NCBI RefSeq assembly: GCF_048820915.1
Contig: NZ_JBMERR010000002.1
Location: 62,001 to 126,000 of the forward strand
Reading direction: 5' to 3'
From: Cribrihabitans_A pelagius
Lineage (GTDB): Bacteria > Pseudomonadota > Alphaproteobacteria > Rhodobacterales > Rhodobacteraceae
DNA length: 64,000 bases
Below, one piece after another: positions 35,683 to 44,366 of the stretch. The number at the start of each line of letters is the position of its first letter. Position 1 is the first letter of the stretch. The notes below the pieces were generated by a model. The model saw only the letters and a program-made list of their open reading frames with translations, was not told the origin of the DNA and ran no database searches. The position numbers and the translations under genes are program-made.

Positions 35683-35806
35683 ACCGCGCCGCCCGGCCCC
35701 GCCATCCGTCCGGCCGCCGCCGCCGCCGCACCAGCGCGCCGCCGCGCCTGTCCTGCAGCCCGCTTCACTCTGTCCGCCACCTGCTCCGCGCCGCCGCCGA
35801 GGGCAC
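35683..35806. other. Non-coding GC-rich spacer after ptsN
   Basis: No gene or terminator with a T tract is visible. The stretch is C- and G-rich with runs of CCGCCGC and leads into the inverted structured element at 35807. Confidence 0.4.
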
Positions 35807-36052
35807 TCTCCCGCCCGTCATCGGCCCCCTCGCGGAGGCACTCTTCCCGTTGGGCCGGGCGCTGCGCTGACGCGCAGCGTGCGCGGCGCGCCCTACAGCC
35901 GTGCGGCCAGCGGATCTTCTTGGCCGCAATGCCGGAACTTGGCTTGCGGCAATCCTGCGTATGCCACACCCGCGCCGCGCTTGGCGCGGCGCTTGGCCCA
36001 AGGCCGTTCCGGCGGTCCGGGCGCAGCCCGGGCAGCTGGCGGGCGCGGGAGC
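35807..36052. repeat. Structured intergenic element, copy D (inverted)
   Basis: Read on the minus strand it starts CTCCCGCGCCCGCCAGC, has a left arm ending CGGCCTTGGGCC, a variable centre, then a 33-bp core (35846-35878) that is identical to the core at 54199-54231, and ends GACGGGCGGGAG. It fills the gap between ptsN and the end of the sulfotransferase gene, which are convergent. Confidence 0.7.
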
Positions 36053-36087
36053 CCCCCCGGTCCCCGCCGTGCATCCGGCGCAGCAGG

Positions 36088-37533
36088 TCATTGCGGCCGC
36101 CAGGGTTCGAAACCGAAACTCACGTAGTCGCGCTGATAGACCGAGGCGACCAGCGCCTCCAGCTCCGCGTCGTATATATCGGCAAGCGGAAACGGCGCGT
36201 CCGGCTCCGCGGGCGCAGGCACAGGCACGGTTCCAGGCGCCTCAGCCCGCCCCAGACGCTCGGCCAGCGCGGGCAGCGCCGCGGCCATCTCCTCTTCGCG
36301 CAGCACAAAGTCCGGCGCGCCGAGTTCGGCAAAGCCCGCAAGCGCCTGCGCCTGGCTTGCCCATTCCGCATCCACCCGGACCGAGGTCTGCCCGGCCAGG
36401 TTCGCCCGCACGAAGCCCAGGTAGGCGGCAAAGGCAGCCTTATGCTCCGCCCGGCTGTACTCCGGCCCCGGCCCGTCCTCGGGCAGCGGCAGCTTGAACT
36501 GCCGCCGCAGGGTGCTGCGGATGCCGCTATAGCAGCCCGGGCCCGTCTGCAGGATGCGGCGGCAGAACACCGCATGCGCCCGCGCCGCCGGATGGCGCAG
36601 CACGGTAAAGCTGCGGAATCCCTTGCTGGCACGTTTCCACTGGCGCAGCTGCTTCTGGTTCATGCCCTGGTGCAGCGCCTCAGGCGCCTCACCCTCCAGC
36701 GCCGCCATCCACTGCACCACGTCCGCCTCCGGCCCGCCGCGCACCGGCAGGTACAAGAGGCGCGACTCCCGCCCTGCCACATAGCCGGGCACCGCCGGGC
36801 CGCGGCGCGGCTCGAAATTCGGGGTGCGGGCAAGGTTGAAACGGTCCAGATCCGCCAGCCCGGCGGGAACGTCTTCGGGATTGGCGATCTTGTCCAGCAC
36901 CGCCGCCGGGTTCTGCCGTTTCAGCTTGCCGTCCAGCGCGCTGAGCCGCCCCGGCACCCCAAGCCAGCGCGCCAGACCGTTCATCACTTCCAGATTTTGC
37001 AGGTCCTCATAAGCCACATAGAACGCCGTCTGGCCGCTGATTTGCAGCCGGTTCATCAGCATCACCTGAAAGGCCTGCAGCTCAGCCGCATGCGACGCAA
37101 ACTCAGCGCCGTCGAACTCTGCCTGCGCCGTCTTGCGCCGCTTCACGTCTGTCAGCTTCCACTGGTTGGTCGCGCGGGCGATCTTCAAAGAGACGTAGCT
37201 TTCGAGCGGATTGCGGGTGAGCACGATCTTGGCGCAGCGCGGATCCTCCAGCATCAGGTCCAGCACCCGCGGGTCGTGGTTGTGGAAATACCGGAAGCCC
37301 CCCAGCACCCCCGGCAGCTCCCGGATGCGCGCGATGAGGGCGGCAGGATCGGCCTCGCGCTGATCGAGCGACATGCCCAAGAGCCCGGTCTTGTTCAGAT
37401 AGCCCATGAAGGCGGGGTTGAAGGCCTCGCCATGGCAGGCCACCCCTTCCAGCGCGTTGAGGTTGCTTTCCAGGAAGTTGGAGCCTGTGCGCATTTCGGC
37501 AAAGACAGCGAAGTAGTCAAACGGAGAGGTCAT
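36088..37533 (-). CDS. Sulfotransferase-family protein (NodH-like) with a second, degenerate sulfotransferase-like half
   Basis: The 481-residue protein begins with a PAPS-binding 5'-phosphosulfate loop, RTGSNFLE at residues 15-22, and has a 3'-phosphate motif LTRNPLESYVSLK at about 128-140. The C-terminal half repeats the second motif (FTVLRHPAARAHAVFCRRI, about 305-323) but no basic P-loop is seen before it, so it looks like a duplicated domain that lost cofactor binding. It probably sulfates a glycan made by the neighbouring glycosyltransferases. It follows the GT14-like gene on the same strand with 6 bp between. Acceptor is unknown. Confidence 0.82.
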   Translation of the reverse strand: MTSPFDYFAVFAEMRTGSNFLESNLNALEGVACHGEAFNPAFMGYLNKTGLLGMSLDQREADPAALIARIRELPGVLGGFRYFHNHDPRVLDLMLEDPRCAKIVLTRNPLESYVSLKIARATNQWKLTDVKRRKTAQAEFDGAEFASHAAELQAFQVMLMNRLQISGQTAFYVAYEDLQNLEVMNGLARWLGVPGRLSALDGKLKRQNPAAVLDKIANPEDVPAGLADLDRFNLARTPNFEPRRGPAVPGYVAGRESRLLYLPVRGGPEADVVQWMAALEGEAPEALHQGMNQKQLRQWKRASKGFRSFTVLRHPAARAHAVFCRRILQTGPGCYSGIRSTLRRQFKLPLPEDGPGPEYSRAEHKAAFAAYLGFVRANLAGQTSVRVDAEWASQAQALAGFAELGAPDFVLREEEMAAALPALAERLGRAEAPGTVPVPAPAEPDAPFPLADIYDAELEALVASVYQRDYVSFGFEPWRPQ

Positions 37534-37539
37534 CGGGAT

Positions 37540-39240
37540 CTATCGCACCAAATAGGGTTTGCGCTGCGGTTCTGCCCTGCGGGCGGGGGCTGGCACGGCC
37601 GGGAAATCCCCCAGCAGATAGGGGTGCATCCCCTCGTTCTTGAGCCGCTGCAGGAAGGCGCCGGCACCATCGAGCGGCGCCAGATCCGGCGGTTCCGGCA
37701 GGGCCCGGCCCGGGATCAGGCCTGCGCCAGTGACGGCGGTCTGCAAATGCTCCGCCGGCGCCTCCAGGAAATCCGCAAGGCTCCAGATCCGCACCTGCGC
37801 CTGCACCCAATGCGCGCGCAGGATCTCCAGCTGCGCAGCTTCGGCCTGCTGCAGCCGCGCGGCCTCGCGGCGCAGCTCGGCAAAGGGGAGGGCGGAGCGC
37901 AGCAGCGGCAGCGCCCAGGCGCCGCTGATCACCGCGATGCGGGCATTCGGGTCGCGGGCCATCAGCCAGTTCGCCCCCTGACTGTCGCGCGGGCCGTATT
38001 GGAAGGACTGGCGCGCGCCGCGGGTGTTCCACAGGAAATTGGTGAGGAAGCGCTCGCAATCATAGTCCCGCACCACAGGGTCGGCACCCAGCGCGCCCTC
38101 GATCCGGCCGCCGCCGCCGGCGAAGTCTGCGCCTTCGGGGGCAAACAGATGGCCATGCACCCGCGCGCCGGTGGCCCCGGCAAGCCAGCGCTCGAAATCC
38201 TCGAACAGTTCGGCAAAGCCCTGGAAAACCGCGTAAGGCCCCGGGGTGATGCCGTGCTCCCGGCCGGGCCGGGGAAAGCGGCTTTGCATATATAGCCCGG
38301 CCCGCCCGCGGCTCAGCCGTTCCGCCGCGGTATCGAACAGCCGGGCGATCTTGCCGGGGTCGGGCTCGGCCTGGCGCGGCGGCCCGTCTGATGCTGCCGG
38401 GAAGGCGCTGTAAAGCGCACCGGCCTCAGGCCAGATCTTGCGCGCCACGAAACATTCCGACCGGCGCAGGAGCGGCAGGTGGTCGTCGTAGAATACATAT
38501 GGCCGGCCGTGCGGGTCGAATTTCGCCAGCGTCAGGGAGCGGCTTTCGATACGGTTGGAATGCAGCCGCGCCAGGCTCTGGAAATAGCTTTCATCCGGAA
38601 TCCAGACGCGGCGGAAGTAGGCGTCATACTCCGGCCTGCGCGGATCGGTCAGGATGGCCGACAGCGTCTGCCGGGTCAGGCACCACCACTGGCTGCCCAT
38701 ATGCGGCACCAGCCCTTCGGGGATCTTGCGGCTTAGCCCCAGGCGGCGTTGCAGCGCGACATAGCGGTCGAACAGCCGCCGCTGCCGCTTCCAGGAGAAG
38801 GGAAACCGCAGGGTGAAGCGCTCGTGCGCCAGCCCGCCGGTGATCCAAGGCACATCCGCGGTGGTGGCGCTTTCGATGAAATCGGTCCCGGGCCGCGCCT
38901 CGAGGTAGGCCGCGAGATCCTGCACCGGGCGCAGCGGCAGGCAGGAACCGGAGGCGAGGAAGACATGCCGCGCGGAGGGAAAATCCTCGAGCAGCAGCGC
39001 GGCGGCGTCCTGGGTTGCGGCGACTATCCCCCAGGTGCCCCATTCGCAGCGGTGCCGCGGCGAGAAGCGGATCAGCGGATCAGCGGCCAAACCCGCCTTG
39101 AACCCGGAAAGCTCCGGCGCGGACACGCTCCTGTCCACGTGGATCACCACCGGGCAGCCTGCCGCGCTCCAGTGCCGGGCCGCCTGTGCCGCCCGCTCCA
39201 GCGCGGTGTGCACCAGCATCACCACCCCCAGCGCGCTCAC
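37540..39240 (-). CDS. GT14 (Branch)-like glycosyltransferase with a large uncharacterised C-terminal domain
   Basis: The 566-residue protein starts at GTG 39240, overlapping the stop of the upstream glycosyltransferase (GTGA). Residues about 1-260 resemble beta-1,6-N-acetylglucosaminyltransferases of the Branch family: VVIHVDRSV, FLASGSCLPLRPVQDLAAYL, GSQWWCLTRQTL and WIPDESYFQSLA. The remaining ~300 residues resemble a domain of unknown function (DUF5927/5928-type) found fused to Branch domains in Rhodobacterales. The start is set by the overlap; longer frames reach into the neighbouring gene. Donor and acceptor sugars are not known. Confidence 0.78.
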   Translation of the reverse strand: MSALGVVMLVHTALERAAQAARHWSAAGCPVVIHVDRSVSAPELSGFKAGLAADPLIRFSPRHRCEWGTWGIVAATQDAAALLLEDFPSARHVFLASGSCLPLRPVQDLAAYLEARPGTDFIESATTADVPWITGGLAHERFTLRFPFSWKRQRRLFDRYVALQRRLGLSRKIPEGLVPHMGSQWWCLTRQTLSAILTDPRRPEYDAYFRRVWIPDESYFQSLARLHSNRIESRSLTLAKFDPHGRPYVFYDDHLPLLRRSECFVARKIWPEAGALYSAFPAASDGPPRQAEPDPGKIARLFDTAAERLSRGRAGLYMQSRFPRPGREHGITPGPYAVFQGFAELFEDFERWLAGATGARVHGHLFAPEGADFAGGGGRIEGALGADPVVRDYDCERFLTNFLWNTRGARQSFQYGPRDSQGANWLMARDPNARIAVISGAWALPLLRSALPFAELRREAARLQQAEAAQLEILRAHWVQAQVRIWSLADFLEAPAEHLQTAVTGAGLIPGRALPEPPDLAPLDGAGAFLQRLKNEGMHPYLLGDFPAVPAPARRAEPQRKPYLVR

Positions 39241-40253
39241 GCCCAGCCGCCTTTCGACATCAGGCCGAGGATCTCCAGCTGCCTCCAGTTGATGTATTTC
39301 TCGCTCCAGCGGCACCATAGTTCGGGGTGTTTCGCCAGCTGGCCGGCATAGGCCATGTACTCGACCGAGTCGGCATAGTGCTGGCGCCGGGCCAGCTCTT
39401 CCGAGGCCTTGGCGGTGAAGGTGTCCAGAAACTTGGCATGCAGCAGCGCGCCGCTCGCCCGCTCGCCGCCTTCGCGGGCATAGACCTGGTTCAGCCCGCG
39501 CGGCAGCAGCGCATGGGTCGAGCTTTCATAGGCGTAGCGCCGGTGCCATTTGACCAGCGGGATCTTGTTCAGCGCCGGCGCGCGGTAGGGGTCGCCGTCA
39601 AAGAACACCCGCGCCCGCGGCCCGCCCTGGATCCACAGGTTGCCATACTCCGGGTTGCGGCTGAGCGTGTAATTGCCGCTGTCGAACCAATGGGCGATCT
39701 CCATCGGGTCCTGCCCCGCGCGGTAGGGCACCGCATCGAGCGGCCCCTTGGGGTAGAGGTCGAGCAGCATCGCCGGGAAGCTGCGGGCGCCGCAATCGTC
39801 CAGCCAGCCGGTCAGCGCCTGGATCGGGCGGCTGTCGCAGAACGGATAGATGAAGAACTCGTCGGGATCGGCCACCAGCACCCAGTGGCCATGCGCGTAA
39901 CGCCGCTTCAGCCCGTTCATCCAGTCGATGCCGAAGCCTGCCTGCTTGTAGCTCGCCTCCGTGTGCCAGAACGAGACATCCTCCATCCCGCGCAGGTAGT
40001 CCGCGGTGCCGTCGGTGGAGCCATTGTCGACCAGCAGGAAATGCCCCACCCCCATCTTGCGGTAGTAGTCGAGGAAATAGGGCAGCCGGATCTGTTCGTT
40101 GCGCATGGTGCTGACCAGGAGCACGTCATCCGGCCGGATGGCGCCGGTGTTGTCCTGCACCGCCCTCAGCTCGCGCCCCTTGCGCAGGGCCCGGAGGAGC
40201 CGGCGTTTGCGCCGCAGCCGCATCCTGTAAGAATCCCAAAGCCCCACGTCCAC
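39237..40253 (-). CDS. Glycosyltransferase family 2-type protein, paralogue 1
   Basis: This 338-residue protein has the GT-A fold features of the Glyco_tranf_2_4 group: DDVLLVSTMRNEQIRLPYFL, LLVDNGSTDGTADYL and the metal-binding ADPDEFFIYP. It shares a long C-terminal block (LNKIPLVKWHRRYAYESSTH) with the paralogue at 40394. No membrane segments are seen, so it acts in the cytoplasm on an activated sugar. It overlaps the next gene by 4 bp. Confidence 0.85.
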   Translation of the reverse strand: MDVGLWDSYRMRLRRKRRLLRALRKGRELRAVQDNTGAIRPDDVLLVSTMRNEQIRLPYFLDYYRKMGVGHFLLVDNGSTDGTADYLRGMEDVSFWHTEASYKQAGFGIDWMNGLKRRYAHGHWVLVADPDEFFIYPFCDSRPIQALTGWLDDCGARSFPAMLLDLYPKGPLDAVPYRAGQDPMEIAHWFDSGNYTLSRNPEYGNLWIQGGPRARVFFDGDPYRAPALNKIPLVKWHRRYAYESSTHALLPRGLNQVYAREGGERASGALLHAKFLDTFTAKASEELARRQHYADSVEYMAYAGQLAKHPELWCRWSEKYINWRQLEILGLMSKGGWA

Positions 40254-40393
40254 TCCATCATTAAAATACAGGGAGCGCGCTCACCTGCCGGGAAAATGCC
40301 CGGCCCTGCCTCTCTCGCTTTGCGCCAATATGTCATGGACCTGCCACCCGGACAACGGATTTGCACGTCCGGGCCCGCCGCTCGCGCGCGCCG

Positions 40394-41434
40394 TCAGGTC
40401 CAGCCGCCGCGTGTCATCAGGCCCAGCGCCTCCAGCTGCTGCCAGCCCTCGTAGCGCAGCGCGCCCGGGTGCCACAGGTCCGGCCCGGCCATGATGCGGG
40501 CGTAGTAGGGGTCAAAGTCCTCCGGCCGGGAAAAATGCTGCCCGCGCTGCCGTTCTGATTCCGACTTTAAAACGATCTCCGGCAGGAACTTGCTGTGCAG
40601 CAGCACCCCCGAAGGCCCAGGTCCGCCCGGTCCGCTGTAAAGCGCGTTGAGCCGCGGCGGCAGCAGCGAATGGGTAGAGTTCAAATAAACATAGCGCCGG
40701 TCCCACTTCACCAGCGGGATCTTGTTCAGCGTCGGAGAGCGCGCGGGATCGTCCTGAAAGAACACCCGCTCCCGCAGCCCGCCCTGCAGCCAGAGGTTAC
40801 CTGCTGGATGTTGCCGCACAGCGCGGAACGGGCCCGGGTCGAACCACGGCAGCACCTCGCAAGGGTCCTGGCCGGGGGCATAGGCCTGCTGGCCAAGCGG
40901 CCCCTTCGGGTACATGTCCAGCATCAGCGCGCCGAAGGCCGGCACGCCCTGGCGGTCCAGCCAGTCCGTCAGGCCGCGCAGCGAGCGGGTGTCCGCATGC
41001 GGGTAGGTCAGGATCTCGTCGGCATCCGCGGTCAGGCACCATTTGCCATGGCCGTAGCGGATTTGCAGCCAGGTCAGCCAATCCATCCCGAAGCGGCTGC
41101 CGCGGTAGCTGGCTTGCGTCTGCCAGAGCGAGACATCGGGCTGATCCAGCAGCAGCCCGGCGGAGCCGTCATCGCTGCCGTTGTCGACAAACAGGAAATG
41201 CGAAACCCCGGCGCGGCGGTAGTGGCCGAGAAAGAAGGGCAGCCGGGCAGCCTCGTTGCGCACCACTGAGAAGCACAGGATTGGCGCTTCGGGGATTTCT
41301 CCGGTACGGTCGGCACGGCAGGTGAGCTGATGCCGTGCCCTTAGCGCCCGCCACAGCAGCCGCCGCCGTTTCCAGCGCAGCCGGTAAGCCGCCACCAGGC
41401 CGGAAGAGGCGCCCGGAACGGCGGCAGGCCCCAT
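40394..41434 (-). CDS. Glycosyltransferase family 2-type protein, paralogue 2
   Basis: This 346-residue protein is a tandem paralogue of the product at 39237, with matching motifs ILCFSVVRNEAARLPFFL, FLFVDNGSDDGSAGLL, TADADEILTYP and LNKIPLVKWDRRYVYLNSTH. The Asp-x-Asp metal site reads ADADE here and ADPDE in the other copy. The start at ATG 41434 lies one base after the galE stop (TGA-C-ATG), so it is translationally coupled to galE, which may supply its UDP-galactose donor. This is inference. Confidence 0.85.
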   Translation of the reverse strand: MGPAAVPGASSGLVAAYRLRWKRRRLLWRALRARHQLTCRADRTGEIPEAPILCFSVVRNEAARLPFFLGHYRRAGVSHFLFVDNGSDDGSAGLLLDQPDVSLWQTQASYRGSRFGMDWLTWLQIRYGHGKWCLTADADEILTYPHADTRSLRGLTDWLDRQGVPAFGALMLDMYPKGPLGQQAYAPGQDPCEVLPWFDPGPFRAVRQHPAGNLWLQGGLRERVFFQDDPARSPTLNKIPLVKWDRRYVYLNSTHSLLPPRLNALYSGPGGPGPSGVLLHSKFLPEIVLKSESERQRGQHFSRPEDFDPYYARIMAGPDLWHPGALRYEGWQQLEALGLMTRGGWT

Positions 41435-41435
41435 G

Positions 41436-42419
41436 TCAGCGCTCGTAGTGGCCGCTTTTGTGCCACTTCCAGGCATCACCAATCATCAGCTCCAGCGTCG
41501 AGCGGCGCGGCTCCCAGCCGAGTTCGGTGACCGCCCGGATCGACCCCGAGACCAGCTTGGTGCAATCGCCCGCCCGGCGCGGGCCGGTGGTGCAGGGCAC
41601 TTTCTGCCCGGTCACAGCCTCCGCCTTGTCCATCACCTCGCGCACCGAAAAGCCCGCGCCGGTGCCGAGGTTGAAGACCTGGGCGCCCTTGCCCTCTTCG
41701 AGCCATTGCAGACCCAGCACATGCGCGTCCACCAGATCGCAGACATGCACGTAGTCGCGGATGCAGGTGCCGTCGGGCGTGTCGTAGTCGGTGCCGAAAA
41801 CGGTCAGCGCATCGCGCTTGCCCGCAATCGCGTCCAGCACCAGCGGCACCAGGTGGGTTTCGGGGCGATGGAACTCGCCCACCTCCGCCTCAGGGTCGGC
41901 GCCGGCCACGTTGAAATAGCGGAAGATCACCGCGTTCAGCCCGTGTGCCGCACCAAAATCCTTGAGGATATCCTCCACCGCGCGCTTGGAGGCGCCATAG
42001 GCGTTCAGCGGCAGTTGCGGGGTGTTTTCGTCCAGCACCACGTTGTCATGCTCACCGTAAGTTGCGCAGGTCGAGGAGAACACGAAGTTCAGGCATCCCG
42101 CAGCCACCGCGGCCTCGGCCAGAGTGAGCGATCCGCCCACGTTGTTGGCCCAGTAGCGGCCCGGCTCGCTCATCGCTTCGCCGACCTGGCTGAGAGCGGC
42201 GAAATGCATCACCGCAGCGGGCCGGTACTTGGCAAAGATCCCGTCCAGCCGGGCGCGGTCGTTCAGATCTCCCTGCTCGAAGGGGCCGAATTTCACCGCC
42301 TCCTGCCATCCGGTGACCAGATTGTCATAGGTCACGGGGGTGTAGCCTGCCTGTTTCAGGGCCTTGCAGGCATGGGAGCCAATGTAACCGGCACCGCCGG
42401 TAACCAGAATGTTTGTCAA
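41436..42419 (-). CDS. galE: UDP-glucose 4-epimerase
   Basis: GalE interconverts UDP-glucose and UDP-galactose. The 327-residue protein has the NAD motif VTGGAGYIGSHACKAL at the N-terminus, the catalytic SSTCATYG and YGASKRAVEDIL (Tyr-x3-Lys) at about 125-155, and RYFNVAGADP after it. The probable start is TTG 42419, giving MTNILVTGG; an ATG 33 bp upstream (42452) would add MPGRPQRRAAT, which is unlike the family. It is followed by a GT2 gene with a one-base gap and preceded by galU. Confidence 0.95.
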   Translation of the reverse strand: MTNILVTGGAGYIGSHACKALKQAGYTPVTYDNLVTGWQEAVKFGPFEQGDLNDRARLDGIFAKYRPAAVMHFAALSQVGEAMSEPGRYWANNVGGSLTLAEAAVAAGCLNFVFSSTCATYGEHDNVVLDENTPQLPLNAYGASKRAVEDILKDFGAAHGLNAVIFRYFNVAGADPEAEVGEFHRPETHLVPLVLDAIAGKRDALTVFGTDYDTPDGTCIRDYVHVCDLVDAHVLGLQWLEEGKGAQVFNLGTGAGFSVREVMDKAEAVTGQKVPCTTGPRRAGDCTKLVSGSIRAVTELGWEPRRSTLELMIGDAWKWHKSGHYER

Positions 42420-42488
42420 TGTCGCTGCTCTTCTCTGCGGCCGCCCCGGCATTCTTGGCCGGAGCTGGCCTGGTTCCGATTGTCCGGC

Positions 42489-43382
42489 TTACTGCGCGGC
42501 CTTGCCCACCTGGGCGATCTCGGTGATGTAGTTCATCAGATCGTCGCGCAACTCGTCCCGGGCCAGCGCAAAGGCCACGGTGGCCCGCAGAAAGCCCGAC
42601 TTGGAGCCGCAATCGAAGCGCTGGCCGTTGAAACGGTAGCCGTAGACCGGCACGTCCTTGGCGATATCCTCGGCGATGGCATCGGTCAGCTGGATCTCGC
42701 CGCCGGCACCCTGCTTGCGTTTGTTGAGGTTCTTCAGCACCGAGGGCGCCAGGATATAGCGGCCGATCACCGCCAGATTCGAGGGAGCCTCCCCGGCCTT
42801 GGGCTTTTCGACCATGCCGTTGGCCGCCACCACCTGACCCATGTCCTCCTTCACGTCGAGCACGCCATAGGAAGACGTCTGCTCGGGCGCGACCTCCATC
42901 GCGGCGACCATGTTGCCGCCGGTTTCCTCATAAGCTTCGACCATCTGCTGCAGGCAGGGCTTCTCGGCCGCGATCACATCATCGGGCAGGATCACCGCAA
43001 AGGGTTCATTGGCGATCAGCCGCCGCGCGCACCAGACCGCGTGGCCCAGGCCCAGCGCCTTGTGCTGGCGGATATAGGCAATGGCCCCGCTTTCCATATT
43101 GGTGGTCTGCAGCACCTCCAAGAGCTCCTCCTTGCCCTTCTTGCGCAGTTCCTGCTCCAGCACCGGGGAATGGTCGAAGTAATCTTCCAGCGCGCCCTTG
43201 CCGCGGGACGTGACGAAGATGAACTCCTTGATGCCGGCCGCGCGCGCCTCGTCGATGGCGTATTGCACAAGCGGCCGGTCCACCAATGTCATGATTTCCT
43301 TCGGAACCGATTTGGTGGCCGGCAGGAACCGGGTTCCCAGACCCGCGACCGGAAAAATGGCTTTCGTGACTTTCTTGCGCAT
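42489..43382 (-). CDS. galU: UTP-glucose-1-phosphate uridylyltransferase
   Basis: GalU makes UDP-glucose, the substrate for GalE and many surface glycans. The 297-residue protein has the nucleotide-binding signature AGLGTRFLPATKSVPKEIM at residues 14-32, the FAVILPDDVIA motif and VEKPKAGEAPSNLAVIGRYI. It has the normal length of the family. It lies 69 bp before galE on the same strand, forming the UDP-sugar supply pair of this glycan locus. Confidence 0.97.
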   Translation of the reverse strand: MRKKVTKAIFPVAGLGTRFLPATKSVPKEIMTLVDRPLVQYAIDEARAAGIKEFIFVTSRGKGALEDYFDHSPVLEQELRKKGKEELLEVLQTTNMESGAIAYIRQHKALGLGHAVWCARRLIANEPFAVILPDDVIAAEKPCLQQMVEAYEETGGNMVAAMEVAPEQTSSYGVLDVKEDMGQVVAANGMVEKPKAGEAPSNLAVIGRYILAPSVLKNLNKRKQGAGGEIQLTDAIAEDIAKDVPVYGYRFNGQRFDCGSKSGFLRATVAFALARDELRDDLMNYITEIAQVGKAAQ

Positions 43383-43565
43383 GACGTTCTCTCAAAACCT
43401 GAATGCCCGGGTGTGCTGCGGGCCGGATTATCTCCGCCGGCCGGTTTAGCGCATCATTGCCCGGATGTTCCCAACAATACATGAAGCCCTAGCACATCGG
43501 AGCCGCTGCGTCATGCGGTGGCGCAGAGCCCTTGCGGGCCGATCCTGCAGTATCCCCCTACTCGT

Positions 43566-44366
43566 TCACTGTTGCCCCATCTTCCTCATCATCGCCTCCA
43601 GCCGCGGCACGTCCTCGGGGTTGTTCAGCTCCCAGAATTCCCGCCCGCGGGATTCCACCTCGACACAGAGCACCTTGCGGCCATTTTCAAGGAAGCGCAG
43701 CTGCTCCAGGCCCTCCAGCTGCTCCAGCGGCCCCGCAGTCCAGCCAGGATAGGCCGCCAGCGCCTCCGGCCGGTAGGCATAAACGCCCACATGATGGAAA
43801 ACCGGCGTCTTTTCGCTTTCCCCGAAAGTCTGTGCACAAAACGGCACCACTTCCTTGGAGAAATAGAGCGCGCTGCGGTCGGAAGCAAATACTGCGGCAG
43901 TTCCGCCGACCCGGCCCGCCTTGCGGTCCGCCAGCAGGCTGTTCAGCGCCGCGCCGTCGCAGCGCAGCACCGGGGTGGCGAGCTGCATCTGCGGCGCCGC
44001 GCGCAAGCCCGCGACCAGTTCCTCGACAAACCAGTGCGGGGTCAGCGGCGCGTCGCCCTGCAGGTTCACCACGACCTCAAAACCGCCGCCCAGCGCCGCA
44101 TGCGCTTCGGCACAGCGTTCGGTGCCGTTGGCGCACTCGGGCGAAGTCATCACCACCTCGGCACCAAACCCCTCGGCCGCCTGGCGGATGCGGCCGTCAT
44201 CCGTCGCCACAACCACCCGGTCCGCACCTTCGACGGACATCGCCGCGCGCCAGGAGCGTTCGATCAGCGTGCGCTTCTCCCCGCCGGCGCCGGCCAGTTC
44301 GACCAGCGGTTTGCCCGGATAACGGGTGGAGGCGTAGCGGGCGGGGATGACGATCAGCACGGACAT
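43566..44366 (-). CDS. kdsB: CMP-Kdo synthetase (3-deoxy-manno-octulosonate cytidylyltransferase)
   Basis: KdsB activates Kdo with CTP to form CMP-Kdo for lipid A core or capsule linkers. The 266-residue protein opens MSVLIVIPARYASTRYPGKP and has VVVATDD, VVNLQGDAPL and HHVGVYAYRPEAL. The VNLQGDAPL form (family usually QGDEP) keeps the metal-binding Asp but replaces the following Glu with Ala. Start ATG 44366 shares a base with the cysQ stop (TGATG), so cysQ and kdsB are coupled. KdsD of the same pathway is at 31359. Confidence 0.92.
   Translation of the reverse strand: MSVLIVIPARYASTRYPGKPLVELAGAGGEKRTLIERSWRAAMSVEGADRVVVATDDGRIRQAAEGFGAEVVMTSPECANGTERCAEAHAALGGGFEVVVNLQGDAPLTPHWFVEELVAGLRAAPQMQLATPVLRCDGAALNSLLADRKAGRVGGTAAVFASDRSALYFSKEVVPFCAQTFGESEKTPVFHHVGVYAYRPEALAAYPGWTAGPLEQLEGLEQLRFLENGRKVLCVEVESRGREFWELNNPEDVPRLEAMMRKMGQQ

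Noticed and set aside
42419..42452. Upstream ATG as the galE start
   Set aside because: It would add 11 residues unlike the family before the NAD motif; TTG 42419 gives the expected N-terminus.
43859..44366. Ala after QGD in KdsB as a sign of an inactive enzyme
   Set aside because: The metal-binding Asp is kept, the rest of the motifs are intact and the gene is in a tight operon, so inactivity is not supported.
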